Origin: Veillonella sp.
GTDB taxonomy: Bacteria > Bacillota > Negativicutes > Veillonellales > Veillonellaceae
Direction: 5' to 3'
DNA: 64,000 bases
Assembly: GCF_018364065.1 (NCBI RefSeq)
Contig: NZ_JAGZMO010000007.1
Span: 1-64,000, forward strand
Under the pieces are notes generated by a model that was not told where the DNA came from, ran no database searches, and saw nothing but the letters and a program-made list of their open reading frames with translations. Shown piece by piece: positions 17,182 through 25,987 of this stretch. Both the position numbers and the translations under genes were made by a program. Within the stretch, counting starts at the first letter, position 1, and the number at the start of each line of letters is the position of its first letter.

Positions 17182-17835
17182 TTATCGCTTATTTACACGA
17201 CGGGAAATGTAGTCGCCGATCATTTGGATGAGCTGTACTAAAATAATCAAAATGATGATTGTAGCCATCATTACATCGGCCTGGAATCGCTGATAACCGT
17301 AGCGAATGGCGATGTCCCCGAGACCGCCGCCGCCGATTGTACCGGCCATAGCGGAGAATCCGATAAGGTTAACGATAAGTACTGTAATATTATCTACTAT
17401 AGTAGGCAATGCTTCAGGAAGTAATACTTTCCAGATAATCTGCATTGGCGAAGCCCCCATGGACTGGGCCGCTTCAATAACGCCGCTGTTAATTTCGCGG
17501 ATTGACGTTTCCACCAAGCGCGCCAAGAAAGGAATGGCCGCCAAAGTCAACGGCACACAAGCCGCCGTCGTACCGATGGATGTACCTGCAATAAGACGGG
17601 TGAGCGGAATAATCGCTACCATTAAAATGATGAATGGAACGGAGCGGAAAATATTAACCAATACGGAAAGCACATGGTTAACCGCCTTATTTTCCATAAT
17701 ATGGCCTTTGCCGGTAATTACGAGGATAACGCCCAATGGGATACCGATGATACAAGCCATAACGGTAGATACCAATGTCATGAGGACTGTTTGGCCAAGC
17801 CCTTCGATAAGAATCTTAATTATCTGTTCTGACAT
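17182..17835 (-). CDS. metI: Methionine ABC transporter permease
   Basis: 217 residues with five or six membrane helices. The EAA-loop, EAAQSMGASPMQIIWKVLLP (about 132-151), contacts the MetN ATPase. The ATG at 17835 has GAGGTG seven bases upstream, inside the end of metN; an in-frame TTG two codons earlier is less likely. It overlaps metN by 20 bases. A MetQ lipoprotein gene normally follows but is absent here, so the binding protein must be encoded elsewhere. Regulated with metN by the SAM riboswitch. Confidence 0.93.
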   Translation of the reverse strand: MSEQIIKILIEGLGQTVLMTLVSTVMACIIGIPLGVILVITGKGHIMENKAVNHVLSVLVNIFRSVPFIILMVAIIPLTRLIAGTSIGTTAACVPLTLAAIPFLARLVETSIREINSGVIEAAQSMGASPMQIIWKVLLPEALPTIVDNITVLIVNLIGFSAMAGTIGGGGLGDIAIRYGYQRFQADVMMATIIILIILVQLIQMIGDYISRRVNKR

Positions 17836-18862
17836 AGCCAATCACCTCACTTCCGATATTTAATGATTTCAGGTATTCAATACCTTCTCTTTCTTTGTCT
17901 CGTTCACCGGACACAACGATGATCAAGTGACCAAAGCTGATGTCCTGAATGTAGTCCACGCCGCCGAATAAAATACTTACGTCCAAACCGAAATGACGAA
18001 TCATTCCCGCCACAATCGGTTCGTCCGTAACATTACCGGTGAACTGTAAACGAATGAGCGGATGCAAGCCTTCATGCCATTCAGTTTGCACATTGAGATG
18101 GCGCCAAGCTTCTTCCGGAAGCTTACGGCTAATAATTGCGCTAACGAATTCTTTCGTAGTTTTTTCTTTCGGACTTGTAAATACGTCCAATACAGGGCCT
18201 TCTTCGAGAATGACGCCGCCTTCAATAACAGCTACGCGGTCGCAAATCTCTTTGATTACCTGCATTTCATGTGTAATCAGAACGATGGTAATCTTTAACT
18301 TCTGATTAATATCTTTCAACAATTCCAAAATGGATTTTGTTGTTTGCGGATCCAATGCGGATGTAGCTTCGTCGCAAAGTAATACTTTCGGATTACTTGC
18401 CAAAGCACGGGCAATACCGACACGCTGCTTTTGTCCCCCGGAAAGCTGTGACGGATAGTTGTCCAAACGGTCACCCAATTTTACAATGTCCAAAATTGGT
18501 AAAATTCGTTCTTTAATTTCCGCTTTGCTCATGCCCTGCAGTTCCAATGGAAATGCTACGTTATCATAAACGGTGCGGGATGAAAGCAAATTAAAGTGCT
18601 GGAAAATCATGCCGATTTTCTTGCGCTGTACACGCAACTCTTTGTCAGTGAGTTTTGTCATGTCTACACCGTCAATCACTACGGAGCCGGATGTAGGGTG
18701 TTCCAACATGTTAATACAGCGAATTAACGTGGATTTACCAGCGCCGCTTTGGCCGATAATACCGAAGATTTCACCTTCTTTAACAGAAAGGCTTATATCT
18801 TTCAAGGCTTCCACGCGGTTCGGGCCGTCATAGACCTTACTTATGTGCGTCAGCTCAATCAT
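17816..18862 (-). CDS. metN: Methionine ABC transporter ATP-binding protein
   Basis: 348 residues. Walker A GQSGAGKS (37-44), Q-loop, signature LSGGQKQR and Walker B LLCDEATSALD are all present. The C-terminal ~80 residues form the NIL domain (LIRLQFTGN ... ISFGHLIIVVSG), which binds methionine and inhibits transport in known MetN proteins. The ATG at 18862 follows AAGGAGAG. It is preceded by a SAM-I riboswitch, so expression should fall when SAM is plentiful. Confidence 0.95.
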   Translation of the reverse strand: MIELTHISKVYDGPNRVEALKDISLSVKEGEIFGIIGQSGAGKSTLIRCINMLEHPTSGSVVIDGVDMTKLTDKELRVQRKKIGMIFQHFNLLSSRTVYDNVAFPLELQGMSKAEIKERILPILDIVKLGDRLDNYPSQLSGGQKQRVGIARALASNPKVLLCDEATSALDPQTTKSILELLKDINQKLKITIVLITHEMQVIKEICDRVAVIEGGVILEEGPVLDVFTSPKEKTTKEFVSAIISRKLPEEAWRHLNVQTEWHEGLHPLIRLQFTGNVTDEPIVAGMIRHFGLDVSILFGGVDYIQDISFGHLIIVVSGERDKEREGIEYLKSLNIGSEVIGYVRTDN

Positions 18863-18889
18863 GTATATCTCTCCTTTTTCAATATAACT

Positions 18890-19036
18890 ACAAAAGAAAA
18901 AAACTCTTCACAGCACATGAAGAGTTATCCGTTCTTCATCTGCCGAAGGTATTCTTCGTTGGAATTGGCACCGTTTCATATAGATGGTTGCCGCGACTTC
19001 ATTGGGCCATTCCCTCAGTCAACTCTTGATGAACTT
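18890..19036 (-). promoter_or_regulatory. SAM-I (S-box) riboswitch with transcription terminator
   Basis: Read on the minus strand, this shows the S-box core: TCAAGAG, then GAGGGAATGGCCC, ATGAAG, CGGCAACC and GGTGCCAATTCC, closed by a P1 pairing of TTCATC (about 19028-19033) with GATGAA (18935-18940). An expression-platform terminator follows (9-bp stem 18902-18910 with 18918-18926, T-run to 18890). The 3' strand of P1 can instead pair with the terminator's 5' arm (TCTTCAT), giving the usual antiterminator. SAM binding should turn metNI off. Confidence 0.95.
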
Positions 19037-19055
19037 ATGTTTTTTTCGTGATAAA

Positions 19056-19084
19056 ATCATATCATTCTATGGTTATACTGTCAA
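19056..19084 (-). promoter_or_regulatory. Promoter of the metNI leader
   Basis: TTGACA (19079-19084), 17 bases, TATGAT (19056-19061) on the minus strand, about 20 bases before the riboswitch. Confidence 0.9.
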
Positions 19085-19136
19085 TAGGATAACCATAACT
19101 ACATATGTATAGTTTGCCGTTTGCTCGTGACAAAAC

Positions 19137-19649
19137 TTAGTGACTCTTATAATAAATCAATCGCCGCAATGCCAAGCGCGTAATCAGAATGGCCAAGGTG
19201 CTCGTTATGAGCTGCGGTATGGACATGGCCGTTAAAATGGACACCTTCACCGCCGCCGGCACGGTTATACTTAGGAACAAAAGCTGGAAGCCGCCGTAGA
19301 GCACGACGGTCTTCCCTAAAGCACATACAATAACCTGCCAAAGCAAGGCTCTGTTTTTTAATATGTGAGCCAGCACGACAAACACCGTATTCCCCAAGCC
19401 TACGACGAAAATGAACGGGAACATGGGCAGCATACTTTGGAAAAATGCCACCACCGGTGTTATCCACGCAATGATTATACTGCTCCGCAAGCCGTAACGC
19501 CAGGTGGCAACTAACAAACAGATGCCTACCAGCGTACCGATGAGAAACATGCTGATTCCCATAGGAATCGGCAACAGCAGGCGCAGACTTTGACTCAATA
19601 GGGCCAGCCCCAGCAGGAGCGCCGTCCCCGTCAATCGTTGAACATCCAT
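19137..19649 (-). CDS. Small membrane protein, possibly an ECF-type S component
   Basis: About 170 residues with five or six hydrophobic helices (LLLGLALLSQSLRLLLP, FLIGTLVGICLLV, FPFIFVVGLGN and others). The layout and an FVVGLGNTVFV-like loop resemble substrate-binding S components of ECF vitamin transporters, but no diagnostic motif or energising module is nearby, so this is tentative. The ATG at 19649 was chosen; a TTG three codons earlier sits too close to AGGAGG. It follows the aminotransferase gene by about 35 bases. Confidence 0.6.
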   Translation of the reverse strand: MDVQRLTGTALLLGLALLSQSLRLLLPIPMGISMFLIGTLVGICLLVATWRYGLRSSIIIAWITPVVAFFQSMLPMFPFIFVVGLGNTVFVVLAHILKNRALLWQVIVCALGKTVVLYGGFQLLFLSITVPAAVKVSILTAMSIPQLITSTLAILITRLALRRLIYYKSH

Positions 19650-19683
19650 AATCCTCAATGCCTCCTATGGAAAAACTTTCGTT

Positions 19684-20541
19684 TTAAGCCAAGCCTTCTC
19701 CCATGAGCTTATTGTAAGCATTCAGAAGTTTAGTGGCTACAGGCCCTACCTGTCCGCCATTTACCGGTTGATCTTCATATGTCAAGATTGGTACAATGCC
19801 GCCTACGGTATCAGTGAAAATCAATTCATCCGCATTTTTTACGAAGTCTTCATCGAACTCCCGTTCAATGGCCGTAATGCTGAGGGATGGAACTAATTTA
19901 TTAAGAATAATCTGACGGGTAATGCCCTTCAAAATCAGATTTGTTGCCGGATGGGTATATAAAATGCCGCCTTTAACGGCAAACAGATTGGAATGAGCCC
20001 CTTCGGTACAAATGCCGTCACGGTAAAGCACGGCTGTGTAGGCACCCGCTTTTTCCGCCTTTGTTTGAGCCAAAATGTTTGGAATCAAATTCAATGTTTT
20101 AATATCTGCGCGAAGCCACCGTTCATCAGGAACGCCGATGGCTTTTACACCTTTGGCCAAGCCGTCAATCATGGACTGCTCTACCGGTTTAATATACATC
20201 AACATGGTTGGTTCCAAGGAACTGCGGTCATATGCATGATGACGTGGCGCAACGCCGCGTGTAATTTGCATATAAATATAACCGTTCATAATTTCACTGC
20301 GTTCGATCATGATTTCATGCAAATCTTTTAAATCGTCCGGCATCATGGTTACAGGTATATCCATGGCGCGAAGGGAGCGATACAGACGGTCCTGGTGATA
20401 GGAAAATCCAAACAGCTGTCCGTTGTAAACACGCGTTACTTCATACACGCCGTCGCCAAATACATAGCCGCGGTCGTCAATACTTACACAGGCTGCACCG
20501 GGTTCCACAAACTGTCCGTTAAAATAGGTTAGTTCTTTCAT
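19684..20541 (-). CDS. dat: D-amino-acid aminotransferase (class IV)
   Basis: 285 residues. A fold-type IV PLP enzyme with GYVFGDGVYEVTRVYNG (about 25-41), typical of D-alanine aminotransferase. The Schiff-base lysine is K148 in RADIKTLNL, and the distal part reads EGAHSNLFAV. It interconverts D-alanine, 2-oxoglutarate, D-glutamate and pyruvate, feeding cell-wall precursors. The ATG at 20541 follows GAGAG by eight bases; an earlier GTG is three codons upstream. A branched-chain or 4-amino-4-deoxychorismate lyase role is less likely given the N-terminal motif. Confidence 0.88.
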   Translation of the reverse strand: MKELTYFNGQFVEPGAACVSIDDRGYVFGDGVYEVTRVYNGQLFGFSYHQDRLYRSLRAMDIPVTMMPDDLKDLHEIMIERSEIMNGYIYMQITRGVAPRHHAYDRSSLEPTMLMYIKPVEQSMIDGLAKGVKAIGVPDERWLRADIKTLNLIPNILAQTKAEKAGAYTAVLYRDGICTEGAHSNLFAVKGGILYTHPATNLILKGITRQIILNKLVPSLSITAIEREFDEDFVKNADELIFTDTVGGIVPILTYEDQPVNGGQVGPVATKLLNAYNKLMGEGLA

Positions 20542-20746
20542 CTGTATCACTCTCTTTCCGGAAATTGTACATAATCAGCTACATTTAAAATGGCTGTAAA
20601 TCATCGTTTACATTTTAAACTGACTGTACATCTATTTGTTACATTTTATAAGAAACAATACTATGCGCCGGCCTCACCTGCCCTGAAAAAGGCAAACCAA
20701 AAACCGGCGCTTATATATAACTTCAACAAAGGACTTCGTTTTACCT

Positions 20747-21850
20747 TTATTTTCCAAGAAGGAATCGACGAATTGGTTTCGGCAGACGATTCAGTGCCAA
20801 AGTGCCCAAGTAGGACGCGCACACGGTGCAGATATATAATCCGATCACGATGATTGCGCTGAACTGCAATTGAGCCAAGTGCATAAAGGCAGTCAAAACA
20901 ATGAGCATGAGGGGATGAATCAGGTAAATGCCGTACGAAGTTTCCCCGATTTGTTCCCAAAAGGCTTTTGTACCGCTGCTCATGGGACTGCTGAGGAAGA
21001 ACAGCAGGAAGAATATAGTAGCCGCCCCCGTATAAAGCATCCCCATCGGACTGAGTTGATGAATCGTGTAAATCGCTTCGAGCAATGTGTAATGGCGTTC
21101 ATCCAACACGTAATAATAGCTGCCCAACATGAGTGTTACGGAAAGAGCGAACACTAAAGTAATAAGCACGCGGTATTTCCAAAGAAGTTCCACGACCTGC
21201 TCGTAACGCTCCGCCACCACCGCACCGAGAAGGAAAATCCATACGTAGTGCAGCACCCAGTAATTTAGGCGCATGGAATAGGCATATTGAATCCAGTGAT
21301 TTTCAAAGGTAATCTGACCTGCGTAATAGGATGACCAGAAGTTAAATGCAGTCTGAAGCAGGAAAATTACGGTGAGCCACACTACCGGGCTTTTTAAAAT
21401 CATCCGCGTCATGGCGCGCCATAGAGGCATTAACAGGTAAAACCAAATGAGGATAACCATAAAATACAAGTGATAGTATCCGTTGCCGAACACCAAGGTC
21501 GGTATTAAATAACGCGGCGAAAGTCCGGCGAAGTTATGTACTGCGAAGCCTGTATAGATAATGTAGAATAAGGACCAGAAAATATATGGCAGTACAACTA
21601 CGCGGGATCGTCTGAGCATGAAATCCTTATAGGAAAACGGGCCGTCCGCCGGCGTATGATAAAACAATCCGAATGCGGATAAAAAGAAAAATGCCGGCAC
21701 CGTAAAGCGCGACAATATTTCCAACAGGGCAATCAACATAGGATTAGCCTGAGGATTACCGAGGGCGAACGAGCCTACGTGAATGCCGATAACACCCAGC
21801 ATACAGAGGCCTCGCATATAGGTAATCTCCGGTATTAAGCCTTGTCTCAC
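20747..21850 (-). CDS. Membrane acyltransferase (acyltransferase 3 family)
   Basis: 367 residues with about ten hydrophobic helices. The family start is visible as YMRGLCMLGVIGIHVGS, with the conserved His near residue 24, followed by FTVPAFFFLSAF. Members such as WecH and OatA transfer acetyl or other acyl groups to surface sugars. The acceptor is unknown. The start is GTG at 21850 with GGAG seven bases upstream. It lies 60 bases after a DUF4127 gene on the same strand, with a hairpin between. Confidence 0.85.
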   Translation of the reverse strand: MRQGLIPEITYMRGLCMLGVIGIHVGSFALGNPQANPMLIALLEILSRFTVPAFFFLSAFGLFYHTPADGPFSYKDFMLRRSRVVVLPYIFWSLFYIIYTGFAVHNFAGLSPRYLIPTLVFGNGYYHLYFMVILIWFYLLMPLWRAMTRMILKSPVVWLTVIFLLQTAFNFWSSYYAGQITFENHWIQYAYSMRLNYWVLHYVWIFLLGAVVAERYEQVVELLWKYRVLITLVFALSVTLMLGSYYYVLDERHYTLLEAIYTIHQLSPMGMLYTGAATIFFLLFFLSSPMSSGTKAFWEQIGETSYGIYLIHPLMLIVLTAFMHLAQLQFSAIIVIGLYICTVCASYLGTLALNRLPKPIRRFLLGK

Positions 21851-21875
21851 AACATAGCTCCTCTCTTCAAATAAA

Positions 21876-21899
21876 CGGACGAAGGTTCCCCTTCGTCCG
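21876..21899 (-). terminator. Intergenic hairpin between DUF4127 gene and acyltransferase
   Basis: A perfect 10-bp stem with a 4-base loop just after the DUF4127 stop. Only a short TTTATTT follows on the minus strand, so it is a weak or partial terminator, or an mRNA-stabilising hairpin. Confidence 0.55.
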
Positions 21900-21909
21900 C
21901 ATCATCATA

Positions 21910-23661
21910 CTATTGCTCTTTTGTAACCGGAACGGTTCCTGCTGCAGGTTGTGCCGCCGGTGCTGTCTGTGCAGCTGCCGGATTGGCGGCCTGAGCTTTT
22001 GCCTTGGCTTCCGCTTCCGCCTTAGCCTTAGCTTCCGCCTCAGCTTTAGCCTTTGCTTCCGCTTCACGCTGTAAGCGCAATTCTTTTTGAAGCGGTGCTA
22101 CCGGTTGATCATATACTGTAATTTCAGTTTCAAACAAACGTCCCCATGGGAATCGGGCCGATACTGTGCGCGGATCGATTTGGAGATATTTTTCAGCAAA
22201 ATCCTGAACGCGTTCGCCCATGTACTCTTCCAGTTTTTCATTCAAAGTACCGGTGTAACGTACATTGTCTACGCGAATGGAGTCCTGCATACGGTAAATA
22301 TCCTTGCGGATATTTGCCTGGTATGCCCAGTTATCCAAATATTGCTGAGTCAACATATCGCGGTGTGCCTGTTCCGGCATGTTCTTACCGAGAACGCCTT
22401 GGGCAATGGCATAGCCTACGGTGTTGCTGGCTGTATTCCAGCCGTTATAAGCGTCTACTTTGTACAACAAGCCACGTTTGTAGAGGCCGTATACAAAGGT
22501 ATTATCTGCGCCGTTTGAATAGGAAATGTCTGCAATAGTTACAGGCACATTCTGATTAATTGCAGTTTCAATCTGGTCGAGGAATGCATTGGTGCTGGCA
22601 GAAATCATCGGGAAGTTTTCGAACGCTTCCGATTCACCGGTTACAGTTCCAAGCGGTGTGTTGACCGCCAGGAGAATATCCGGTTTCCCCTTCACTTCCA
22701 TCGTGCCGCCCACGGCGATCACGTGTTCGGCAATAGTCTTCGCTACCGACTGATCTTCGTAGTGAGGCACTGTATCGCCGGCACCACCTAATGGATAAAT
22801 CGTTTGAAAGGATGGTTTTAAATGATTCAAGTCCACATGAGCTCGCGCAATGAGGAGCAATGCCAGCTGGTCAGCACCAGGGAAACTTCCGTAAGTGCGA
22901 TCCGACAAGCCTTTGCTGTACTGCTTCAAGTAACGGCTTTCCAACGCTGACTGAGACAATGTGCTTGTATCATCATGACCTAATGCGAAATATCGGAATA
23001 CGCCATTGCGTGTTTCATCGATGAGGGCACGATTCACTTCCATATTTTTCTGACGGCGTGTGAACCAGTCCTGTAAGTATTCGATAGGCACCGATGCCTG
23101 TAATTGGAACAATTGTGTCTGTTCTTCTGTAGTAAGCTGTCCTGCGTCCAGTTTATCCTGCAAGGCGGCAATCTGGAATATAGTAGGACCGAAGGTGTCA
23201 TAGTATGGAGGTTCTACACCGCCACCGCTGGCACGTGGGGAACGCATTACTGTACCGAACGCGTAAATAGGCACATTCGGATTATTTTCATGGAGCTGTC
23301 TTAACTCCTGAGTACGGCGCAATAAAGTATTTACCGGTAAATCGTGTTTACGGGAGTCAACCAAACCGCCATATACGAGCGTATCTGTGCTGAGCACCAT
23401 AATATCTGCACGATTGGCATTTTCCTTAACCCACTGCCAGATTGCATCCGGTTCACCATGATAGTTTCTACCGGAAATCATATAAGCAGGTGGTGTAATC
23501 ACCGTATAACCGGCACCTTCCGCCGTATCTACCGTATAGGCCAGACTTACAGGTCGGTCGTCTTGGGGAACCAACAAAATTGTCTCCGCCTCAACCGGCG
23601 AAGTACTCCATAAAATAGCAGCTGCCAAAGCACCTGCAAACCAGGCATAACGTTTGCCCAC
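21910..23661 (-). CDS. DUF4127 exported protein with Ala/Lys/Glu tail
   Basis: 583 residues if started at the GTG at 23661, which has AAGGAG eight bases upstream; a GTG three codons earlier overlaps that site. A signal peptide ends near SPVEA. The body matches DUF4127, with ILLVPQDDRPVSL at the mature N-terminus, STDTLVYGGLVDSR and ISYSNGADN. The activity of this family is not known; the Asp/Arg-rich motifs suggest a hydrolase but that is inference. The last ~65 residues are low-complexity AEAKAKAEAEAK repeats followed by an Ala/Pro-rich end, like a rigid helix or spacer to the envelope. Confidence 0.82.
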   Translation of the reverse strand: MGKRYAWFAGALAAAILWSTSPVEAETILLVPQDDRPVSLAYTVDTAEGAGYTVITPPAYMISGRNYHGEPDAIWQWVKENANRADIMVLSTDTLVYGGLVDSRKHDLPVNTLLRRTQELRQLHENNPNVPIYAFGTVMRSPRASGGGVEPPYYDTFGPTIFQIAALQDKLDAGQLTTEEQTQLFQLQASVPIEYLQDWFTRRQKNMEVNRALIDETRNGVFRYFALGHDDTSTLSQSALESRYLKQYSKGLSDRTYGSFPGADQLALLLIARAHVDLNHLKPSFQTIYPLGGAGDTVPHYEDQSVAKTIAEHVIAVGGTMEVKGKPDILLAVNTPLGTVTGESEAFENFPMISASTNAFLDQIETAINQNVPVTIADISYSNGADNTFVYGLYKRGLLYKVDAYNGWNTASNTVGYAIAQGVLGKNMPEQAHRDMLTQQYLDNWAYQANIRKDIYRMQDSIRVDNVRYTGTLNEKLEEYMGERVQDFAEKYLQIDPRTVSARFPWGRLFETEITVYDQPVAPLQKELRLQREAEAKAKAEAEAKAKAEAEAKAKAQAANPAAAQTAPAAQPAAGTVPVTKEQ

Positions 23662-23828
23662 TGTCTTCACTCCTTTATCCGAAACAGGGCCGTCTCAATC
23701 GGCCTCATTGTATACAATACTTCATCTCTTTATTATATCATAAATTTTAATACATATTTCTATTTTTTATCCCTACAGCTTGCGTTTTCTGCGTTATGCA
23801 TATGCTTCAACTATATGCTTTAAAGCTT

Positions 23829-24455
23829 CTAGCGAATGCGCGGCAAGCTCCAATTATAATAGATGGCCAAGGTGCGTATTACCAGTACCACCATGAAAGC
23901 GCTGTAAGATGCAATTTCCCAATAGCCTGCCGTATATAAATAGTAATATACGATACCGCCGATAATAGCCGGCAAGGCATATACTTCTTCGCGCAATACG
24001 GACGGCACCCGCTGTGCCAATACGTCGCGGATTACACCGCCTCCAACGGCCGTCAACAGGCCAAGCGTAACAGCCAGCACGGGCAACTCAGGATACATAG
24101 TCACCCCGATGGACGTGCCGGTCACGGTAAAAGATGCCAACCCCACTGTATCGGACCCCAAATATACGCGGCGAACCCAGCGCGTGGCGATGTAGCGATT
24201 GTGGCGCATGCGGTAAATAAAAAACATAATAAACACAGTGCCCAACACCAATGACACATACAGGCCCGATTTAAAGGAATTAGGCGGAATATTGCCTACT
24301 ATGACATCACGCATAATCCCGCCGCCAATAGCTGTGGCCAATGCGAGTACCGTCATGCCGAATATATCCATACGTTTGCCGATTCCCACCAATGTGCCGG
24401 AAATAGCAAAGGCAATTGTACCGATTAAATCAAAGGTTAGCCATAAAAGTTCCAA
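23829..24455 (-). CDS. TRIC-type/UPF0126 membrane protein
   Basis: 208 residues, two related halves each with three helices. Each half carries the glycine-rich signature, first as AIGGGIMRDVIVG, then as AVGGGVIRDVLAQ. This is the UPF0126 (YicG/TRIC) family; bacterial members form cation channels in structural work, but the physiological ion is uncertain. The start is TTG at 24455, with GGAG eight bases upstream. Confidence 0.88.
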   Translation of the reverse strand: MELLWLTFDLIGTIAFAISGTLVGIGKRMDIFGMTVLALATAIGGGIMRDVIVGNIPPNSFKSGLYVSLVLGTVFIMFFIYRMRHNRYIATRWVRRVYLGSDTVGLASFTVTGTSIGVTMYPELPVLAVTLGLLTAVGGGVIRDVLAQRVPSVLREEVYALPAIIGGIVYYYLYTAGYWEIASYSAFMVVLVIRTLAIYYNWSLPRIR

Positions 24456-24567
24456 GATGTTTACTCCTTAATTTGTTGTACAAAATAAAATAATGGCCTC
24501 TCTCTATCTCACTATGTTTCTTTATATCTCAATGAATATCAGGTTTATTATAACATAATTGCGTAGC

Positions 24568-24966
24568 TCAATTGCTCTTTCTTACTTGAATAAGCAAGCT
24601 ATAGCCACCGGATCGGTAAATTGATATATATGGAGCTCTTATACTGATAACCTTGCCAATATCATCATAAATCCAAACCCAAGTTTCACCACTGACAAAT
24701 TCGTCATAATGACTAGGTACATTTACACTGTCGTCAATAATATAGCATTCGTAATCGTCATCTCCATGAAAATCAAGTTCCCCCGTACCACCTTCACAAA
24801 AACGGTAGACTAAGCTGGCTATATCTGAAAAACCTGCCGGCACCGTAATCGCCTTGTATAAGGTCGGTCCTTCATATCCTGTTTCTTTTCTATACCGTTC
24901 TATACTTTTTTGAATTTCGTCATAATCGATTTTTGTTGTGTAAACTTTATTCTCATGCACATTCAT
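24568..24966 (-). CDS. Hypothetical acidic protein
   Basis: 132 residues, no signal peptide or membrane helix, rich in Asp/Glu and Tyr. I do not recognise the family. The ATG at 24966 is preceded by GGGGAG, and codon use looks like that of its neighbours. It stands alone between the TRIC-type gene and a tRNA group. Confidence 0.6.
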   Translation of the reverse strand: MNVHENKVYTTKIDYDEIQKSIERYRKETGYEGPTLYKAITVPAGFSDIASLVYRFCEGGTGELDFHGDDDYECYIIDDSVNVPSHYDEFVSGETWVWIYDDIGKVISIRAPYISIYRSGGYSLLIQVRKSN

Positions 24967-25127
24967 CTTAGTCTGCTCCCCTTATATTACATCCCCACGA
25001 TAGTATGTCACATAGTGTTTTAAAACATATGACAGATTCCCCTCTATTTTATCCTTAATCTCCAGATAAGAGCAATATAGTTTTCACAGATTTGTCCACT
25101 CATAGTGTGCTCCATGGGCATGCAAGA

Positions 25128-25163
25128 CAAAAAATAGCGCCCTGCGAAAGTCTCGCAAGGCGC
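25128..25163 (-). terminator. Terminator of the Asp-Phe-Leu tRNA operon
   Basis: An 11-bp stem with one mismatch (25137-25147 with 25153-25163), followed on the minus strand by a run of six T. Confidence 0.85.
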
Positions 25164-25176
25164 TTATTTACTGATA

Positions 25177-25262
25177 TGGTGCGGTTGATGGGACTTGAAC
25201 CCATACGAGCGTACGCTCACCACCCCCTCAAGATGGCGTGTCTGCCATTCCACCACAACCGC
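25177..25262 (-). tRNA. tRNA-Leu (GAG)
   Basis: An 86-base class II tRNA with a long variable arm, anticodon loop TTGAGGG and encoded CCA. Third in the Asp-Phe-Leu operon. Confidence 0.93.
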
Positions 25263-25274
25263 ATGTTATATAAC

Positions 25275-25350
25275 TGGTGCCTCAGGGCAGAATCGAACTG
25301 CCGACACAAGGATTTTCAGTCCTTTGCTCTACCGACTGAGCTACCGAGGC
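25275..25350 (-). tRNA. tRNA-Phe (GAA)
   Basis: 76 bases, anticodon loop CTGAAAA in stem AAGGA/TCCTT, encoded CCA. Second in the operon. Confidence 0.95.
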
Positions 25351-25406
25351 AAATGTTATTGAGGGATTACTTAATTCGGTAATTTTCTAAAATTAAGTAA
25401 AAAAAA

Positions 25407-25482
25407 TGGCGACCCCGATCAGATTTGAACTGACGATCTTCGCCGTGACAGGGCGACATGTTAACCGCTACACCACGGGGCC
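25407..25482 (-). tRNA. tRNA-Asp (GTC)
   Basis: 76 bases, anticodon loop CTGTCAC in stem TCGCC/GGCGA, discriminator G, encoded CCA. First in the operon. Confidence 0.95.
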
Positions 25483-25570
25483 GCGTTACCTGAATAACAG
25501 GTACTCACATATAATACCATGATTGTAAAATTTCAGTCAAGCATTTTTTATAAAAATTATATAATTAATT

Positions 25571-25710
25571 TATAGACTCTTATCAATGCTTGTTATAGAC
25601 GCCTTTCAACGCTTGCTATAGACGTTTCTTAACACTTGTTATAAAGGTTTCTAACCTCATCGTTATAGGCTCTTATAGTATCGGGATTGTAGGCTCTTAT
25701 AACCTCTTAT
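25571..25710. repeat. Degenerate ~23-bp tandem repeats
   Basis: At least three contiguous 23-base units starting TATAGAC, followed by two or three more diverged ones starting TATAAAGG, TATAGGC and TAGGC. They lie between two tRNA transcripts. There are no spacers, so this is not a CRISPR array. Confidence 0.75.
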
Positions 25711-25731
25711 TCCTACATCGCTTTAACAATC

Positions 25732-25760
25732 AAAAAACACCTTGTGAAGTTCACAAGGTG
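25732..25760 (-). terminator. Terminator of tRNA-Leu (CAG)
   Basis: A near-perfect hairpin of about ten pairs (25738-25760), followed on the minus strand by T6. It lies 16 bases after the tRNA CCA. Confidence 0.9.
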
Positions 25761-25775
25761 CTGTATTGATTTATC

Positions 25776-25859
25776 TGGTGCGGTTGGCGGGAGTTGAACC
25801 CGCACGCCCGAAAGCACTGCCGCCTGAAGACAGCGTGTCTGCCATTCCACCACAACCGC
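25776..25859 (-). tRNA. tRNA-Leu (CAG)
   Basis: An 84-base class II tRNA with anticodon loop TTCAGGC in stem CTGTC/GGCAG and encoded CCA. It shares the GCGGTTG acceptor with the nearby Leu(GAG) gene. Confidence 0.93.
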
Positions 25860-25987
25860 ATGTTCGACGGGACCTTTGAGCCACAGCTCAAATTCCCACA
25901 ATAAGGATTTTAACACATCTATGAAAAAATTCATAGACCTTACCGTATAATGACAACTTAAATCATTATACGGCAGGTCTATTTCTA

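Noticed and set aside
25571..25710. Possible CRISPR array
   Set aside because: Units are contiguous and degenerate, with no unique spacers and no cas genes in the window. The same applies to 49158-49247 and 57615-57718.
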